Shown here one piece after another: positions 16,311-25,430 of a stretch of 64,000 nucleotides of DNA. Numbering within the stretch: position 1 is the first letter of the stretch; every line of letters starts with the position of its first letter. The translations under genes were made by a program, and so were the position numbers. The stretch comes from DASYAE01 sp036501535. GTDB lineage: Bacteria; Actinomycetota; Actinomycetes; Streptomycetales; Catenulisporaceae. The notes under the pieces were generated by a model. It was not told the DNA's origin. It searched no databases and saw only the letters and a program-made list of their open reading frames with translations. Where the stretch lies: contig DASYAE010000157.1 in assembly GCA_036501535.1 (NCBI GenBank), positions 62,001-126,000 on the forward strand, given 5' to 3'.

Positions 16311-17522
16311 CTACTGCGTGTAGGTGGACAGGAACCGGGCCAGGCCCTCGATCGCGGACTCCAGGTCGGGCACCCGCGGCAGCGTCACGATCCGGAAGTG
16401 GTCCGGGTACGGCCAGTTGAACGCGGTGCCGTGCATCACGAGCATCTTCTCCGCGTTAAGCAGGTCCAGCACGAACCGCTCGTCGTCGTGGATCTTATAG
16501 ACCTCCGGGTCCAGCCGCGGGAAGGCGTAGATCGCGCCCATCGCCTTGGTGCAGCTAACCCCGGGGATCTGGTTGAGCAGCTCCCAGGTGCGGATGCGCT
16601 GCTGGTAGAGCCGGCCACCGGGCATGGTGAGCCGGTCGATGGACTGGAAGCCGCCGAGCGCGGCCTGGACCGCGTGCTGCACCGGGACGTTGGCGCCGAG
16701 CCGCAGGTTGGCCAGGATGTCGAGGCCCTGGACGTAGTCGTACGCGTGCTCGCGCGGGCCGCTGATCACCATCCAGCCCATCCGGTAGCCGGCCGCGCGG
16801 TAGGTCTTCGACAGGCCGTTGAAGGTGATCGTGGTCAGGTCGGGGCAGGTCAGCGCGGTGGGGTGGTGGACCGCGCCGTCGAAGAGGATCTTGTCGTAGA
16901 TCTCGTCGGACAGCACCATCAGCTGGTGCCGCCGGGCCACGTCGGTCAGCGCCTCGACCACCGCGCGGGGGTAGACCGCGCCGGTCGGGTTGTTCGGGTT
17001 GATTATCACCAGGGCCTTGGTCCGCGCGGTGACCTTCGCCTCGATGTCGGCGATGTCCGGCGCCCAGTCGGACCACTCGTCGCAGTGGTAGTGTACCGGC
17101 TTTCCGCCGGCCAGCGCGGTCGCGCCGGTCCACAGCGGGTAGTCGGGGGCCGGGATGAGCACCTCGTCGCCCTGGTTGAGCAGGGCGCTGAGGACCATGC
17201 CGATCAGCTCGGAGACGCCGTTGCCGATGTAGACGTCCTCGATGTCGAGGTCGGTGAAGCCGCGGTTCTGATATGCCTGCACGACCGCGCGCCGGGCCGA
17301 GGGCAGCCCCTTGGAGTCGCCGTATCCGTTGGAGTCGCCGAGGTGCATCACGATGTCCTGCACCAGCTCGTCCGGCGCCTCGAAGCCGAACGGCGCCGGG
17401 TTGCCGATGTTCAGCTTGAGGATCTTGTGGCCCTCGGACTCGAGCACCTTGGCCCGCTCGAGCACCGGCCCGCGCAGGTCGTACTGGACCTCGGACAGCT
17501 TCCTCGACTGCTTGAACTCCAT
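16311..17522 (-). CDS. alaA: AlaA-type glutamate-pyruvate aminotransferase
   Basis: A 403-residue fold-type I PLP aminotransferase. The sequence closely follows E. coli AlaA: YDLRGPVLERAKVLESEG, LNIGNPAPFGFEAPDEL, PAPDYPLW, INPNNPTGAVY, the PLP lysine in FNGLSKTYR (Lys239) and the C-terminal HFRIVTLPRV. It transfers the amino group between glutamate and pyruvate in alanine synthesis. It precedes the M20 dipeptidase on the same strand, and the two probably form an amino-acid recycling unit. Confidence 0.85.
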   Translation of the reverse strand: MEFKQSRKLSEVQYDLRGPVLERAKVLESEGHKILKLNIGNPAPFGFEAPDELVQDIVMHLGDSNGYGDSKGLPSARRAVVQAYQNRGFTDLDIEDVYIGNGVSELIGMVLSALLNQGDEVLIPAPDYPLWTGATALAGGKPVHYHCDEWSDWAPDIADIEAKVTARTKALVIINPNNPTGAVYPRAVVEALTDVARRHQLMVLSDEIYDKILFDGAVHHPTALTCPDLTTITFNGLSKTYRAAGYRMGWMVISGPREHAYDYVQGLDILANLRLGANVPVQHAVQAALGGFQSIDRLTMPGGRLYQQRIRTWELLNQIPGVSCTKAMGAIYAFPRLDPEVYKIHDDERFVLDLLNAEKMLVMHGTAFNWPYPDHFRIVTLPRVPDLESAIEGLARFLSTYTQ

Positions 17523-17698
17523 CGCTTCGGACCCTTCGCCCAGGTTCTCAAAATGCGCTGTCGGCGCGGCGCCGGACGGCCGGCCCGGTCACGCTATCGG
17601 AAGACATGGATGCGGTCCGTCAAGAGACGAACGGCTACGCCGGTTCTATCAGCCGCCGCCGGGCGGCGCACGCAAGTTTCGCCCACTGGTCGCGCTCC

Positions 17699-20600
17699 TT
17701 ACGCGCTCGCCTGCTGCTCTTCCGGCGCGGGCTGCGCCGGCTCGGCCAGCAGCGCTTCGAGCGCGGCCCGGTCGGGCAGGTCCGCCGGCCGCACGGTCTG
17801 GCCGGTGCGTACGTAGAGGAACGCGGCGCTCACCTCTTCGATCGGCACGCCGGCCAGTTCCGCCCAGGCGATCCGGTAGACCGCCAGCTGCAGCGGATCG
17901 GCGGTGGCGCGCCGGTTGGTCTTCCAGTCCACCACCTCGTAGCCGCCGGGGCCGCCGTCCGGGCCGCCGGTCCGGCGGTAGACCGCGTCGATCCGGCCGC
18001 GCACTATCACCGGCGCCGCGCCGGGCGGGTTGAGCAGCAGCTGGAACGGCGCCTCGACCCGGTACGGCTCCCGCTGCGCGTATTCGGTGCGCAGGAAGGC
18101 CTCCTTCAGACCGGCCAGGTCCGCCGCGCCCTCGACCTCCTCCTGGTCCGCGAACAGGTCGAGGTCCTCCTCGTCGAACAGGGTCTGCTGGCCGAAGCGC
18201 TGCTCGACCCAGGCGTGGAACTCGGTGCCGCGCCGGGCGTGCGGGGCCGGCGGGCGCGGCATCGGCCGGAACAGCTGCTCGGCGAAGGCCCGCCGGTCCG
18301 CGGCCAGGGAGAGCAGCCGGGTGGCCGAGAGCGAAGTCGGCATCGGGACCTCGTACCGGGTCTGCCCGGCCCGGCGCGCCTCGTCGAGCAGCGCCTCGAT
18401 GTCCGCGTCCCAGCCGTCCGCGACGGCCCGCTGGCGCGGGTCCTCGAGCTCGAGCCGTTCTTCACGCGGTTCCGGGACGCCTGGTTCTGACGCGCTGCGT
18501 TCTGGGGCACTGCGTTCTGACGCGCCGTCAGTGCCCTTGGCCGCACTGCGCTCCAGGCGGCGCAGCTCGCGGTAGACCGCGCGGGCGGCTTCGCGGCGCA
18601 GCTCGACGGCCGGCCCGGAGGGGTCGAGCGGCCAAGGAACCTCGCGCACGGCCAGCGCCGGGTTCTCCTCGCCCTCGGCCGGCTCCTCGGCCCATGCCGC
18701 GACCTCGCCGTTGGCGGGGTCGGCGAGGCAGTGCTCGCGCAGCTTCTCCAGCATCGGGCTCGGTCTGCGCGGCGTCTTCTGGCTCGGCCCCCAGCGGTGC
18801 GCGGAGACGATCAGCTTCGCGCGCGGCCGGGTCAGCGTGACGTAGGAGAGCCGGTCGTCCTCGAGCGCCGCCTCGCCCTTCACCTCGGCGGTGAACCGGT
18901 CGAAGGCCGCCTTGTCCAGCCGGCCGCCGAGGACCGCGAGCTCGGCCGCGTCGCCGCGCAACGGGTTTGGGACGCGCGCGCGGTGCCCGGTCCACGGCTC
19001 GCTGCGCGGCGCCTCGGCGAACTGGTGCGGGACCGCGACCACGTCCCACTCCAGCCCCTTCGCCTTGTGCATCGTCAGGATCTTGACGGTGTCGGCGTCG
19101 GTGGGCGGCAGGTCGATGTCCAGGCCGCGCTCGTGCTCGGCGCAGGCCTTGAGGAAGGCGCGGAACGCGGTCGCGGACTGCTCGCCGTCGAGGCCGGTGA
19201 AGTTCGCCGCGACGGAGCGGAACGCGCCGACCGTGTCCGCGCAGCGCCGCCGGAAGGCCTCCGGCGAGGCGGCGATCTCCACGTCGAGCCCGGTCTCCTG
19301 GAGGATGCGCTGCAGCAGGTCCGGCACCGGCTCGGCCAGCGAGCGGCGCAGCCTCCTGATCTCCGCGGCGAACCGCTCGAACCGGGCCAGCGCCGCCCCG
19401 GAGAAGGGCAGCCGGTCGCCGGGGTCCTCGACCGCGTCGCAGAGCGAGACCACGTCGATCGGGTCGGTGCGCGCGGCGGCCTGCTCCAGCGACTCGGCCC
19501 GCCGCGCGTCGTCGTCCGGGGCGCGCACCAGCTCGCGGGCGCGCCGGCCCAGCAGGGCCAGGTCGCGCGGGCCGATCCGCCAGCGCGGCCCGGTCAGCAG
19601 CCGGACCAGGGAGGCGTTGGAGATCGGGTCGTCGACCACGTCGAGCATCGCGGTCAGGTCGGCGATCTCGGGCAGGTGCAGCAGCCCGGACAGGCCGACC
19701 ACCTCGACCGGGATGCCGCGGCCGTGCAGCTCGGCGTACAGCTCGGGGATCTGCGCGCCCTTGCGCACCAGGACGGCGACCTGCTTCCAGGGCGTGGTCT
19801 GCCCGTCTGCGGTCCGCAGCGCCTCGATCTGGTCGCCGATCCAGGAGACCTCGGACCGGTAGTCGGGCAGCACGGCGACCACGGACCGGCCGAGCTCCGC
19901 CTTCTCCACCATCGGTTTCAGAGCGCTGACGCCGGTGTGGTGCTCGCGCAGCACCTCGGACCGCGCGTTGGCGAAGGAGAGCAGCCGGCCGCCGCTGCGC
20001 CGGTTCTCGGTGAGCGTGTAGACCCGCGCCGGGGCCCGGCTCCAGCTGCCCGGCGCGGCGCCGCGCACCCGCCGCGGGAAGTGCTCGGGGAAGTGGTCGA
20101 TGTTGGCCGCGGAGGCGCCGCGCCAGCCGTAGATCGACTGGCAGGGGTCGCCGACCGCGGTGACCGCGTGGCCGAAGCCTGATTCTTCAGCTTCCACGTG
20201 CTCCGTATCGGGTTCGGGCGGCTCCCCGCCGAACAGCGCGACCAGCATCCGCCGCTGCGCCACCGACGTGTCCTGATACTCGTCGAGCAGCACGACCCGG
20301 TACTTTCCCCGCTCGGTCCGGCCGACCTCGGGCGCCTGCTCGGCCAGCCGGGTGCCCAGCGCCATCTGGTCGCCGAAGTCCATCACCTCGCGGGCCCGCT
20401 TCGCCGCGCGGTAGTCCTCGACCAGGGTGAGCAGTTCCAGCCGCTCGCGCGCTCTCGCCACCGCGTCGCGCAGCGTGGCGTAACCGCGCTTGTAGGAGCC
20501 GTCCGCGTTCCGGTGCCGCTCGGCGTCCTGGACGAAGGCGAGGTCGTGGGCGCGCAGCCGGTCCGGCCCGACGACGTGCTCGGACAGCTGGCCGTCCAGC

Positions 20601-21139
20601 TCGATCAGGTCCCTGACGAGGTCCGGCAGCGGCGCGGTGAGCGCTTCGAAGGGCCCTGCGGCGGCCCGGACCGCGGCGGCGGCGAGGGTGAACCGGCGCG
20701 CGTCGCCGAGCAGCTGCGTCGAGGGCTCGATGCCGAGGCGCAGGCCGTGCTCCCTGATCAGGGCCCTGGCATAGGCGTGGTAGGTGGAGATCACCGGCTC
20801 GGCGGCCTCGGCGGGGTCGTCCGCGTCGTCGTCCCCTGCCGCTCCCGGCGCGCCGCGCGGGTCGCCGGGCTCCGGGAGGCCGATCAGCCCGGCCTTGCGC
20901 AGCCCGGCCAGCACCCGCTCGCGCAGCTCGGCGGCGGCCTTGTTGGTGAAGGTCAGGCCCAGCACCTCGCCCGGCGCGACCAGGCCCTGCTCGACCAGCC
21001 AGACCACCCGGGCGGCCATCACCGTGGTCTTGCCCGAGCCGGCGCCGGCCACGATGACGCCGGGCTCCAGCGGCGCGGTGATCGCCGCCAGCTGCTCCGC
21101 GGTGTATCTGATGCCTGATGATCCGTCCACGACGCTCAC
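17699..21139 (-). CDS. adnB: AdnB-like helicase-nuclease subunit
   Basis: An 1146-residue UvrD-type helicase fused to a RecB-family nuclease. Walker A is GAGSGKT (32-38), motif II LLDEYQDT, motif III VGDPCQSIYGWRGA and motif V MHKAKGLEWDVV. The nuclease is marked by GTEFHAWVE, RGRIDAVYR, the catalytic DWKT (Asp1071) and QLAVYR. GTG 21139 overlaps the adnA stop in GTGA, so the longer open frame reaching upstream is a shadow of adnA. In mycobacteria AdnB is the lead motor of the AdnAB end-resection machine. A Ser/Pro/Glu-rich low-complexity stretch (SERSAPERSASEPG) lies before the nuclease. Confidence 0.88.
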   Translation of the reverse strand: MSVVDGSSGIRYTAEQLAAITAPLEPGVIVAGAGSGKTTVMAARVVWLVEQGLVAPGEVLGLTFTNKAAAELRERVLAGLRKAGLIGLPEPGDPRGAPGAAGDDDADDPAEAAEPVISTYHAYARALIREHGLRLGIEPSTQLLGDARRFTLAAAAVRAAAGPFEALTAPLPDLVRDLIELDGQLSEHVVGPDRLRAHDLAFVQDAERHRNADGSYKRGYATLRDAVARARERLELLTLVEDYRAAKRAREVMDFGDQMALGTRLAEQAPEVGRTERGKYRVVLLDEYQDTSVAQRRMLVALFGGEPPEPDTEHVEAEESGFGHAVTAVGDPCQSIYGWRGASAANIDHFPEHFPRRVRGAAPGSWSRAPARVYTLTENRRSGGRLLSFANARSEVLREHHTGVSALKPMVEKAELGRSVVAVLPDYRSEVSWIGDQIEALRTADGQTTPWKQVAVLVRKGAQIPELYAELHGRGIPVEVVGLSGLLHLPEIADLTAMLDVVDDPISNASLVRLLTGPRWRIGPRDLALLGRRARELVRAPDDDARRAESLEQAAARTDPIDVVSLCDAVEDPGDRLPFSGAALARFERFAAEIRRLRRSLAEPVPDLLQRILQETGLDVEIAASPEAFRRRCADTVGAFRSVAANFTGLDGEQSATAFRAFLKACAEHERGLDIDLPPTDADTVKILTMHKAKGLEWDVVAVPHQFAEAPRSEPWTGHRARVPNPLRGDAAELAVLGGRLDKAAFDRFTAEVKGEAALEDDRLSYVTLTRPRAKLIVSAHRWGPSQKTPRRPSPMLEKLREHCLADPANGEVAAWAEEPAEGEENPALAVREVPWPLDPSGPAVELRREAARAVYRELRRLERSAAKGTDGASERSAPERSASEPGVPEPREERLELEDPRQRAVADGWDADIEALLDEARRAGQTRYEVPMPTSLSATRLLSLAADRRAFAEQLFRPMPRPPAPHARRGTEFHAWVEQRFGQQTLFDEEDLDLFADQEEVEGAADLAGLKEAFLRTEYAQREPYRVEAPFQLLLNPPGAAPVIVRGRIDAVYRRTGGPDGGPGGYEVVDWKTNRRATADPLQLAVYRIAWAELAGVPIEEVSAAFLYVRTGQTVRPADLPDRAALEALLAEPAQPAPEEQQASA

Positions 21140-24100
21140 AGCGGCAGCTCCCGGCCGTCCGGCCGCTTGGGGCAGGCCTTGCTCAGCCGGCAGACGCGGC
21201 AGTGCTTCTGCTCGTCGCCGGTCGCGGTGAAGCGCTCGTCGAGGACGCGCTGCGCGACCCCGGCGATCAGGTCCTCGGCCCACTGCGGGTCGGCGCTCCC
21301 GGCCAGGCCCGGCTGGGTGACCACGGTCGGCCCCGGCGCGTTCTTCTCGTCCCGCGGATAGACCAGCTCGGCCCCGGCGACCTCGCCGCCCTGATAGCCC
21401 TCGGCCCTGATCATCACCTGGTACACGCCGAGCTGCGGGTCCTCGGCCGCCTCGCGCGTGCTCTTGGGATGCTTGCCGGTCTTGAAGTCGACCACGTACA
21501 GCCGGCCCTCGGTGTCGACCTCGATCCGGTCCATCTTGCCGGTCAGCTTCACCGAGACGCCGCCGACCTCGACCGTCTCGGTGAACTCGCGCTCGGCGTC
21601 GACCAGCCTGCGGCCGCGGGCCGGGTCCTCGTGCCAGTGCAGGAACTTCTCCAGCGCCCGGCGCGCGGCGCGCCGCTCCTGCTCCGATTTCCAGCGCGCG
21701 TCGAAGGGCAGCGAGTCCCAGACCCGGTCGAGCCGCTCCATCATCACGTCGATGTCGGGCTTGGTCCGCCCGAGCGCGACCTCCTCGGCGATGGCGTGGA
21801 AGACGCGGCCGAAGGCGAGGCTGTCGGTGGTCTGCTCCTCGGCCGCGGCCTGCCGTTCGAGGAACCATTTGAGCGCGCAGGCGTCGAGGGCGTCCACGCC
21901 GCTGGGGCTGAGCCGGACCGGTGCTTCCGGGTCGACCACCGGGGACTCGTTGGCGGTGTAGTCGTAGAGGCCCCACCAGCGCAGGGGGTCGGCGGACGGG
22001 AACAGCCGGCGCCCGTCGCCGCCGGCCGCCGCGGCCAGCGTGGCGAGCCGGGTGACGGCCGCGTCGCGCAGCGGGGCCGGGGCCGCCGGGTCGGTGGCGG
22101 TGCGGCGCAGGTCGGCGACGAGCGCGGACAGGCTCAGCGGCCTGCGACGGCGGTATCCGGCCGGCTCCGGCTCGACGCCGAGCTCGCGCAGGAACCGGGA
22201 GGGCTGGTCGCCCTCCTCGTCGGCGCTCTCCACGGCGCTGACGGCGAGGTGTTCGCGGGCCCGGGTCACCGCGACGTAGAAGAGGCGGCGCTCCTCGGCG
22301 AGTATGGCGGCCGAGGAGAGCGGTTCGACCAGCCCGCCGGGGCCGATCCGGTCGGGTTCGAGCAGCGCGCCGCGGCGGCGCAGGTCCGGCCACAGGCCCT
22401 CCTGGACCCCGGCGACCACGACGACCCGCCACTGCAGGCCCTTGGACTTGTGCGCGGTCGCGATCTGCACCGCGCCGCCGCGCGCGGCCTTCTCGGCGAG
22501 TATGTCGGCCACTATGACCTGGGCCTGCAGGTTGCTGACGAAGTCCGCGGCGCCGGCCCGGCCGGAGATCCCGCCGGCCCGCTCGGCGGCGCGCTCGGCC
22601 AGGGCGAAGAGCGCGATGACCGCGTCGAGGTCGCGGTCGGCGAGGCGGCCGGCCACGCCGCCGCGTTCGGCGGCGCGCTGCAGGCGTTCCGGCCAGCCGG
22701 TACGCACCCTGGCACGCCTTGTGCCGCTCCGGCCGGAGTCGCCCGGACCGTCTGTGTCGGCTATATCCGCCACGACGGACTCGGATGCACGATGCCGATC
22801 GTCGCCGTGCCACAGGATCCACAGGGCGTCCAGGACGGCGCCGCCGGCGTCGAGTACCTGCGCCGCAGCTTGGAGGAGCCGCGCGATAGTCAGCGCCCGA
22901 CCGGCGAGCTGCGGCTCGATGCCGGCGAACAGCCGCGGGTCCGCCACGGCCTCGCGAATGAGCTGGTCGGCCGATCGGGCTGACGCCCTGTCAGCATCAG
23001 CATCAATATCAATGCCGTCGCCGGCCTCGGCAGCGTCCCGGCGCGCGGCGATCGCCGCCTGCTCCTGGTCCCGCAGCGCCCGTCCGAGCCGGCGCAGTCC
23101 CGCGCCGTCCATTCCGCCCATCGGGCCGGTCAGCAGGGCGCGCGCGGTCTCCGGTGTCAGCACGGCGGGGTCCGCGGCGCACCGGAGCGCTGAGAGCAGC
23201 ATCGCCACGGCCGGTTCTTGAGCTATCGGCAGATCGTCGCCGAGTACTTCCACGGGCACGTTCGCCGCGTTAAGCGCGCGTCGGACAGCGACCAACTGAT
23301 CCCCCGTGCGCACGAGGACCGCCATGTCCTCCCAAGGCATACCGCTCTCGAGATGCGCTCTGCGCAGGAGATCCGCCGCGGCGGCCAGCTCGGTGCCCGA
23401 ATCGGAATAGGTGGCGGCCTCGACGCGGCCGTCGCCGAACGGCAGCGCGTCCGCCGACAGCAGCCTGCGATGCTTCCGCACCTGCTCGGCCGGGAGCCGG
23501 GTGATAGGCATGCGCCGGGCCAGCTCGCGGGAGGCGTTCAGCAGCACCGGGCCGGCCCGGCGGCTGGTGTCGAGCACCGTGATGTCGGCGGCCCGGCCGT
23601 CCGCCCGCGGGAACTGCTCGGGGAAGTCGAGGATCCCGTTGACCTCGGCGCCGCGGAAGGCGTAGATCGACTGGTCCGGATCGCCGACCACGACCAGCTC
23701 GCGACCGTCCCCGGCCAGCGCGCGCAGCAGCCGGACCTGCGCCGGGTCGGTGTCCTGGTATTCGTCGACGAAGACGGCCCGGTAGCGGCTCCGGATCGCG
23801 GCGCGCACCTCGTCGCTCTCCGCGAGCAGCACCGCGCGGTGCACCAGTTCGGCGTAGTCCAGCACGCCCCGCGCATCGGCCACGTCGAGGTATTCCTCGA
23901 AGAAGGCGGCCGCGGCGCTCCAGTCGGCCCGCCCGGCCCGCGCGGCGAAGGCGGCCAGCTGCTCCGGCGCCAGCCCGATCTCGCGCGAGCGCAGCAGCAC
24001 CGCGCGCAGCTCCTCGGCGAAGCCGCGGGTGCCGAGCGCTTCGCGCAGCGCCTGCGGCCAACCGCCGGACCCCCTCCCCCAGGCGCCCGGCTCCACAGTC

Positions 24101-24840
24101 CCCTTGACCAGCTCTCTGATGACGACGTCCTGCTCGGGCGCGGAGAGCAGCCGCAGCGGATCGGCGAACAGGTCCGGATCGCGGTACTGCCCGAGCAACG
24201 CGAAGCAGAAGGAGTGAAACGTCGTCGCGGTCGGCGTGCCTGAGACGAGCACGCTGCGGTGGGCCAACGGCTCAGGCGGCGGTTCGGCCGTCGGCGCTGC
24301 CTCGCGCTCTGGTGCCCGCTGTGCCGGTACGGCGCCACCCGAAGGATCGGCCGCGGCGTCAGTCTCGGTCTCCCGGCTGCGCCGCTCGGCCACGCTGCCC
24401 GGTTCGGCCGCGCTGCGCCGTTCGGAGGCACTGTCCTGTTCGGATGCACTGCGCTGTTCGAATGCACTGCGCTGTTCGGACGCTTCTCGGGCGGCCTGCG
24501 CCAGCCGGCTCCCTATCCGATCGCGCAGTTCGGCCGCCGCCGCACGGCTGAAGGTGAGCACCAGGATCTCTTCAGGGGCCAGCGCCCCCGGCCCCCGCGT
24601 CCGATCAAACACCGCCTCGACCAGCGTCGTGGTCTTCCCGGTGCCCGGCCCGGCGAGGACCAGCAGGGGACCGCCGCGGTGCGCCACGACGGCCTGCTGC
24701 GAAGGATCGAGCCGAGGCGCTGACGCCGCGTCAGCCGGCCGCTGGGTGAGCCGGAACGGCGTCGGAGCCGGCAGCACGGTTGATGACGCAGCCGGCGACG
24801 CGGTCGATGCCGCGCCCGCGGGCCGCGCGGCGTCATCCAT
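21136..24840 (-). CDS. adnA: AdnA-like helicase-nuclease subunit with iron-sulfur nuclease
   Basis: A 1234-residue UvrD-like helicase with a C-terminal RecB-family nuclease. Walker A is GPGTGKT (64-70), motif II FVDEYQDTD and motif III VGDPDQSIYAFRGA. The nuclease shows GKMDRIE and VVDFKTGK (Asp1118), then Cys1214, Cys1217 and Cys1223, with an upstream DACALKW cysteine likely completing an iron-sulfur cluster. ATG 24840 follows GGAGGGGG. A SEQRSA hexapeptide array interrupts the region after the Walker A motif. The gene is coupled to adnB by a 4-bp overlap. Together they should resect double-strand breaks, replacing RecBCD/AddAB. Confidence 0.88.
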   Translation of the reverse strand: MDDAARPAGAASTASPAASSTVLPAPTPFRLTQRPADAASAPRLDPSQQAVVAHRGGPLLVLAGPGTGKTTTLVEAVFDRTRGPGALAPEEILVLTFSRAAAAELRDRIGSRLAQAAREASEQRSAFEQRSASEQDSASERRSAAEPGSVAERRSRETETDAAADPSGGAVPAQRAPEREAAPTAEPPPEPLAHRSVLVSGTPTATTFHSFCFALLGQYRDPDLFADPLRLLSAPEQDVVIRELVKGTVEPGAWGRGSGGWPQALREALGTRGFAEELRAVLLRSREIGLAPEQLAAFAARAGRADWSAAAAFFEEYLDVADARGVLDYAELVHRAVLLAESDEVRAAIRSRYRAVFVDEYQDTDPAQVRLLRALAGDGRELVVVGDPDQSIYAFRGAEVNGILDFPEQFPRADGRAADITVLDTSRRAGPVLLNASRELARRMPITRLPAEQVRKHRRLLSADALPFGDGRVEAATYSDSGTELAAAADLLRRAHLESGMPWEDMAVLVRTGDQLVAVRRALNAANVPVEVLGDDLPIAQEPAVAMLLSALRCAADPAVLTPETARALLTGPMGGMDGAGLRRLGRALRDQEQAAIAARRDAAEAGDGIDIDADADRASARSADQLIREAVADPRLFAGIEPQLAGRALTIARLLQAAAQVLDAGGAVLDALWILWHGDDRHRASESVVADIADTDGPGDSGRSGTRRARVRTGWPERLQRAAERGGVAGRLADRDLDAVIALFALAERAAERAGGISGRAGAADFVSNLQAQVIVADILAEKAARGGAVQIATAHKSKGLQWRVVVVAGVQEGLWPDLRRRGALLEPDRIGPGGLVEPLSSAAILAEERRLFYVAVTRAREHLAVSAVESADEEGDQPSRFLRELGVEPEPAGYRRRRPLSLSALVADLRRTATDPAAPAPLRDAAVTRLATLAAAAGGDGRRLFPSADPLRWWGLYDYTANESPVVDPEAPVRLSPSGVDALDACALKWFLERQAAAEEQTTDSLAFGRVFHAIAEEVALGRTKPDIDVMMERLDRVWDSLPFDARWKSEQERRAARRALEKFLHWHEDPARGRRLVDAEREFTETVEVGGVSVKLTGKMDRIEVDTEGRLYVVDFKTGKHPKSTREAAEDPQLGVYQVMIRAEGYQGGEVAGAELVYPRDEKNAPGPTVVTQPGLAGSADPQWAEDLIAGVAQRVLDERFTATGDEQKHCRVCRLSKACPKRPDGRELPL
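24403..24474 (-). repeat. 18-bp in-frame tandem repeat in adnA
   Basis: Four consecutive 18-bp units start at 24403, 24421, 24439 and 24457 (for example TTCGGATGCACTGCGCTG on the plus strand). They encode hexapeptides of the SEQRSA/FEQRSA type. Copies differ by one to a few bases, with the two at 24439 and 24457 nearly identical, indicating recent expansion. The frame is maintained. Confidence 0.8.
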
Positions 24841-25430
24841 CGCCCAACCCCCTCCAGGTCCGTCGTCCCCACAGCGCCGAAACGGCCGGCCCGCTCGTCC
24901 GGCGCCGACTCTCTCCGCTATGAGAGCACATCCCGGTGACGCCGCCGACCCCCATCTCGGACCATTCACCCGTTCCCGGGTAATCCGCGCCCGCATCGCA
25001 TCGCCCTGGCAATGCCTCAGCGCCGCCCCTTTTCCTGCGAATAGTCACCCACCGGAATGACTGCACTCTGCCGAATGAGGGAACGAAACTCACCAGCCAG
25101 CCCGCGCTTCGCTGAAATTCACCCATTCGCGGGAAAAGTCGTCAGCGGCACCCTTCGCCGCATATCGACCCGCCGCCATCACCGTCCCGGGCGACGGCGC
25201 GTCAGCCCCGGGGAGTACTGCAGCACGCCTCACACTCAACCCCCGGATGGATTCATAGGAACGGGAAGTCCGCAACAATATCTCGCGGCATATCGCGATC
25301 GAAGGACTCCCCGGACTGCGTACCGGGCCGGGCATGAGCAACGATAGGAAAGAGCGTGGTCGCGCGGCTCCGCACAACAGGCGTTCGGAAGGCACGTAGG
25401 GCAACGCACGGACTCGATGACAGGAACCCA
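24841..25430. other. Non-coding divergent region between adnA and the flippase-like gene
   Basis: About 590 bp with lower GC than its surroundings and no convincing gene. Two related segments, CATTCACCCGTTCCCGGG (about 24962) and AATTCACCCATTCGCGGG (about 25116), share 15 of 18 bases and could be regulator sites for the divergent promoters. I see no terminator or RNA gene. Confidence 0.4.

Noticed and set aside
17699..22822. A single 1707-codon minus-strand open frame
   Set aside because: Its N-terminal ~560 codons are an out-of-frame shadow of adnA. The real adnB start is GTG 21139, which overlaps the adnA stop by four bases and begins a normal UvrD N-terminus.
24403..24474. CRISPR-like direct repeats
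   Set aside because: Units are contiguous 18-mers without spacers and are in frame inside adnA; no cas gene is present.
25057..25347. 96-codon plus-strand frame in the adnA/flippase gap
   Set aside because: Low GC3 and unnatural composition; no ribosome-binding site; treated as non-coding.
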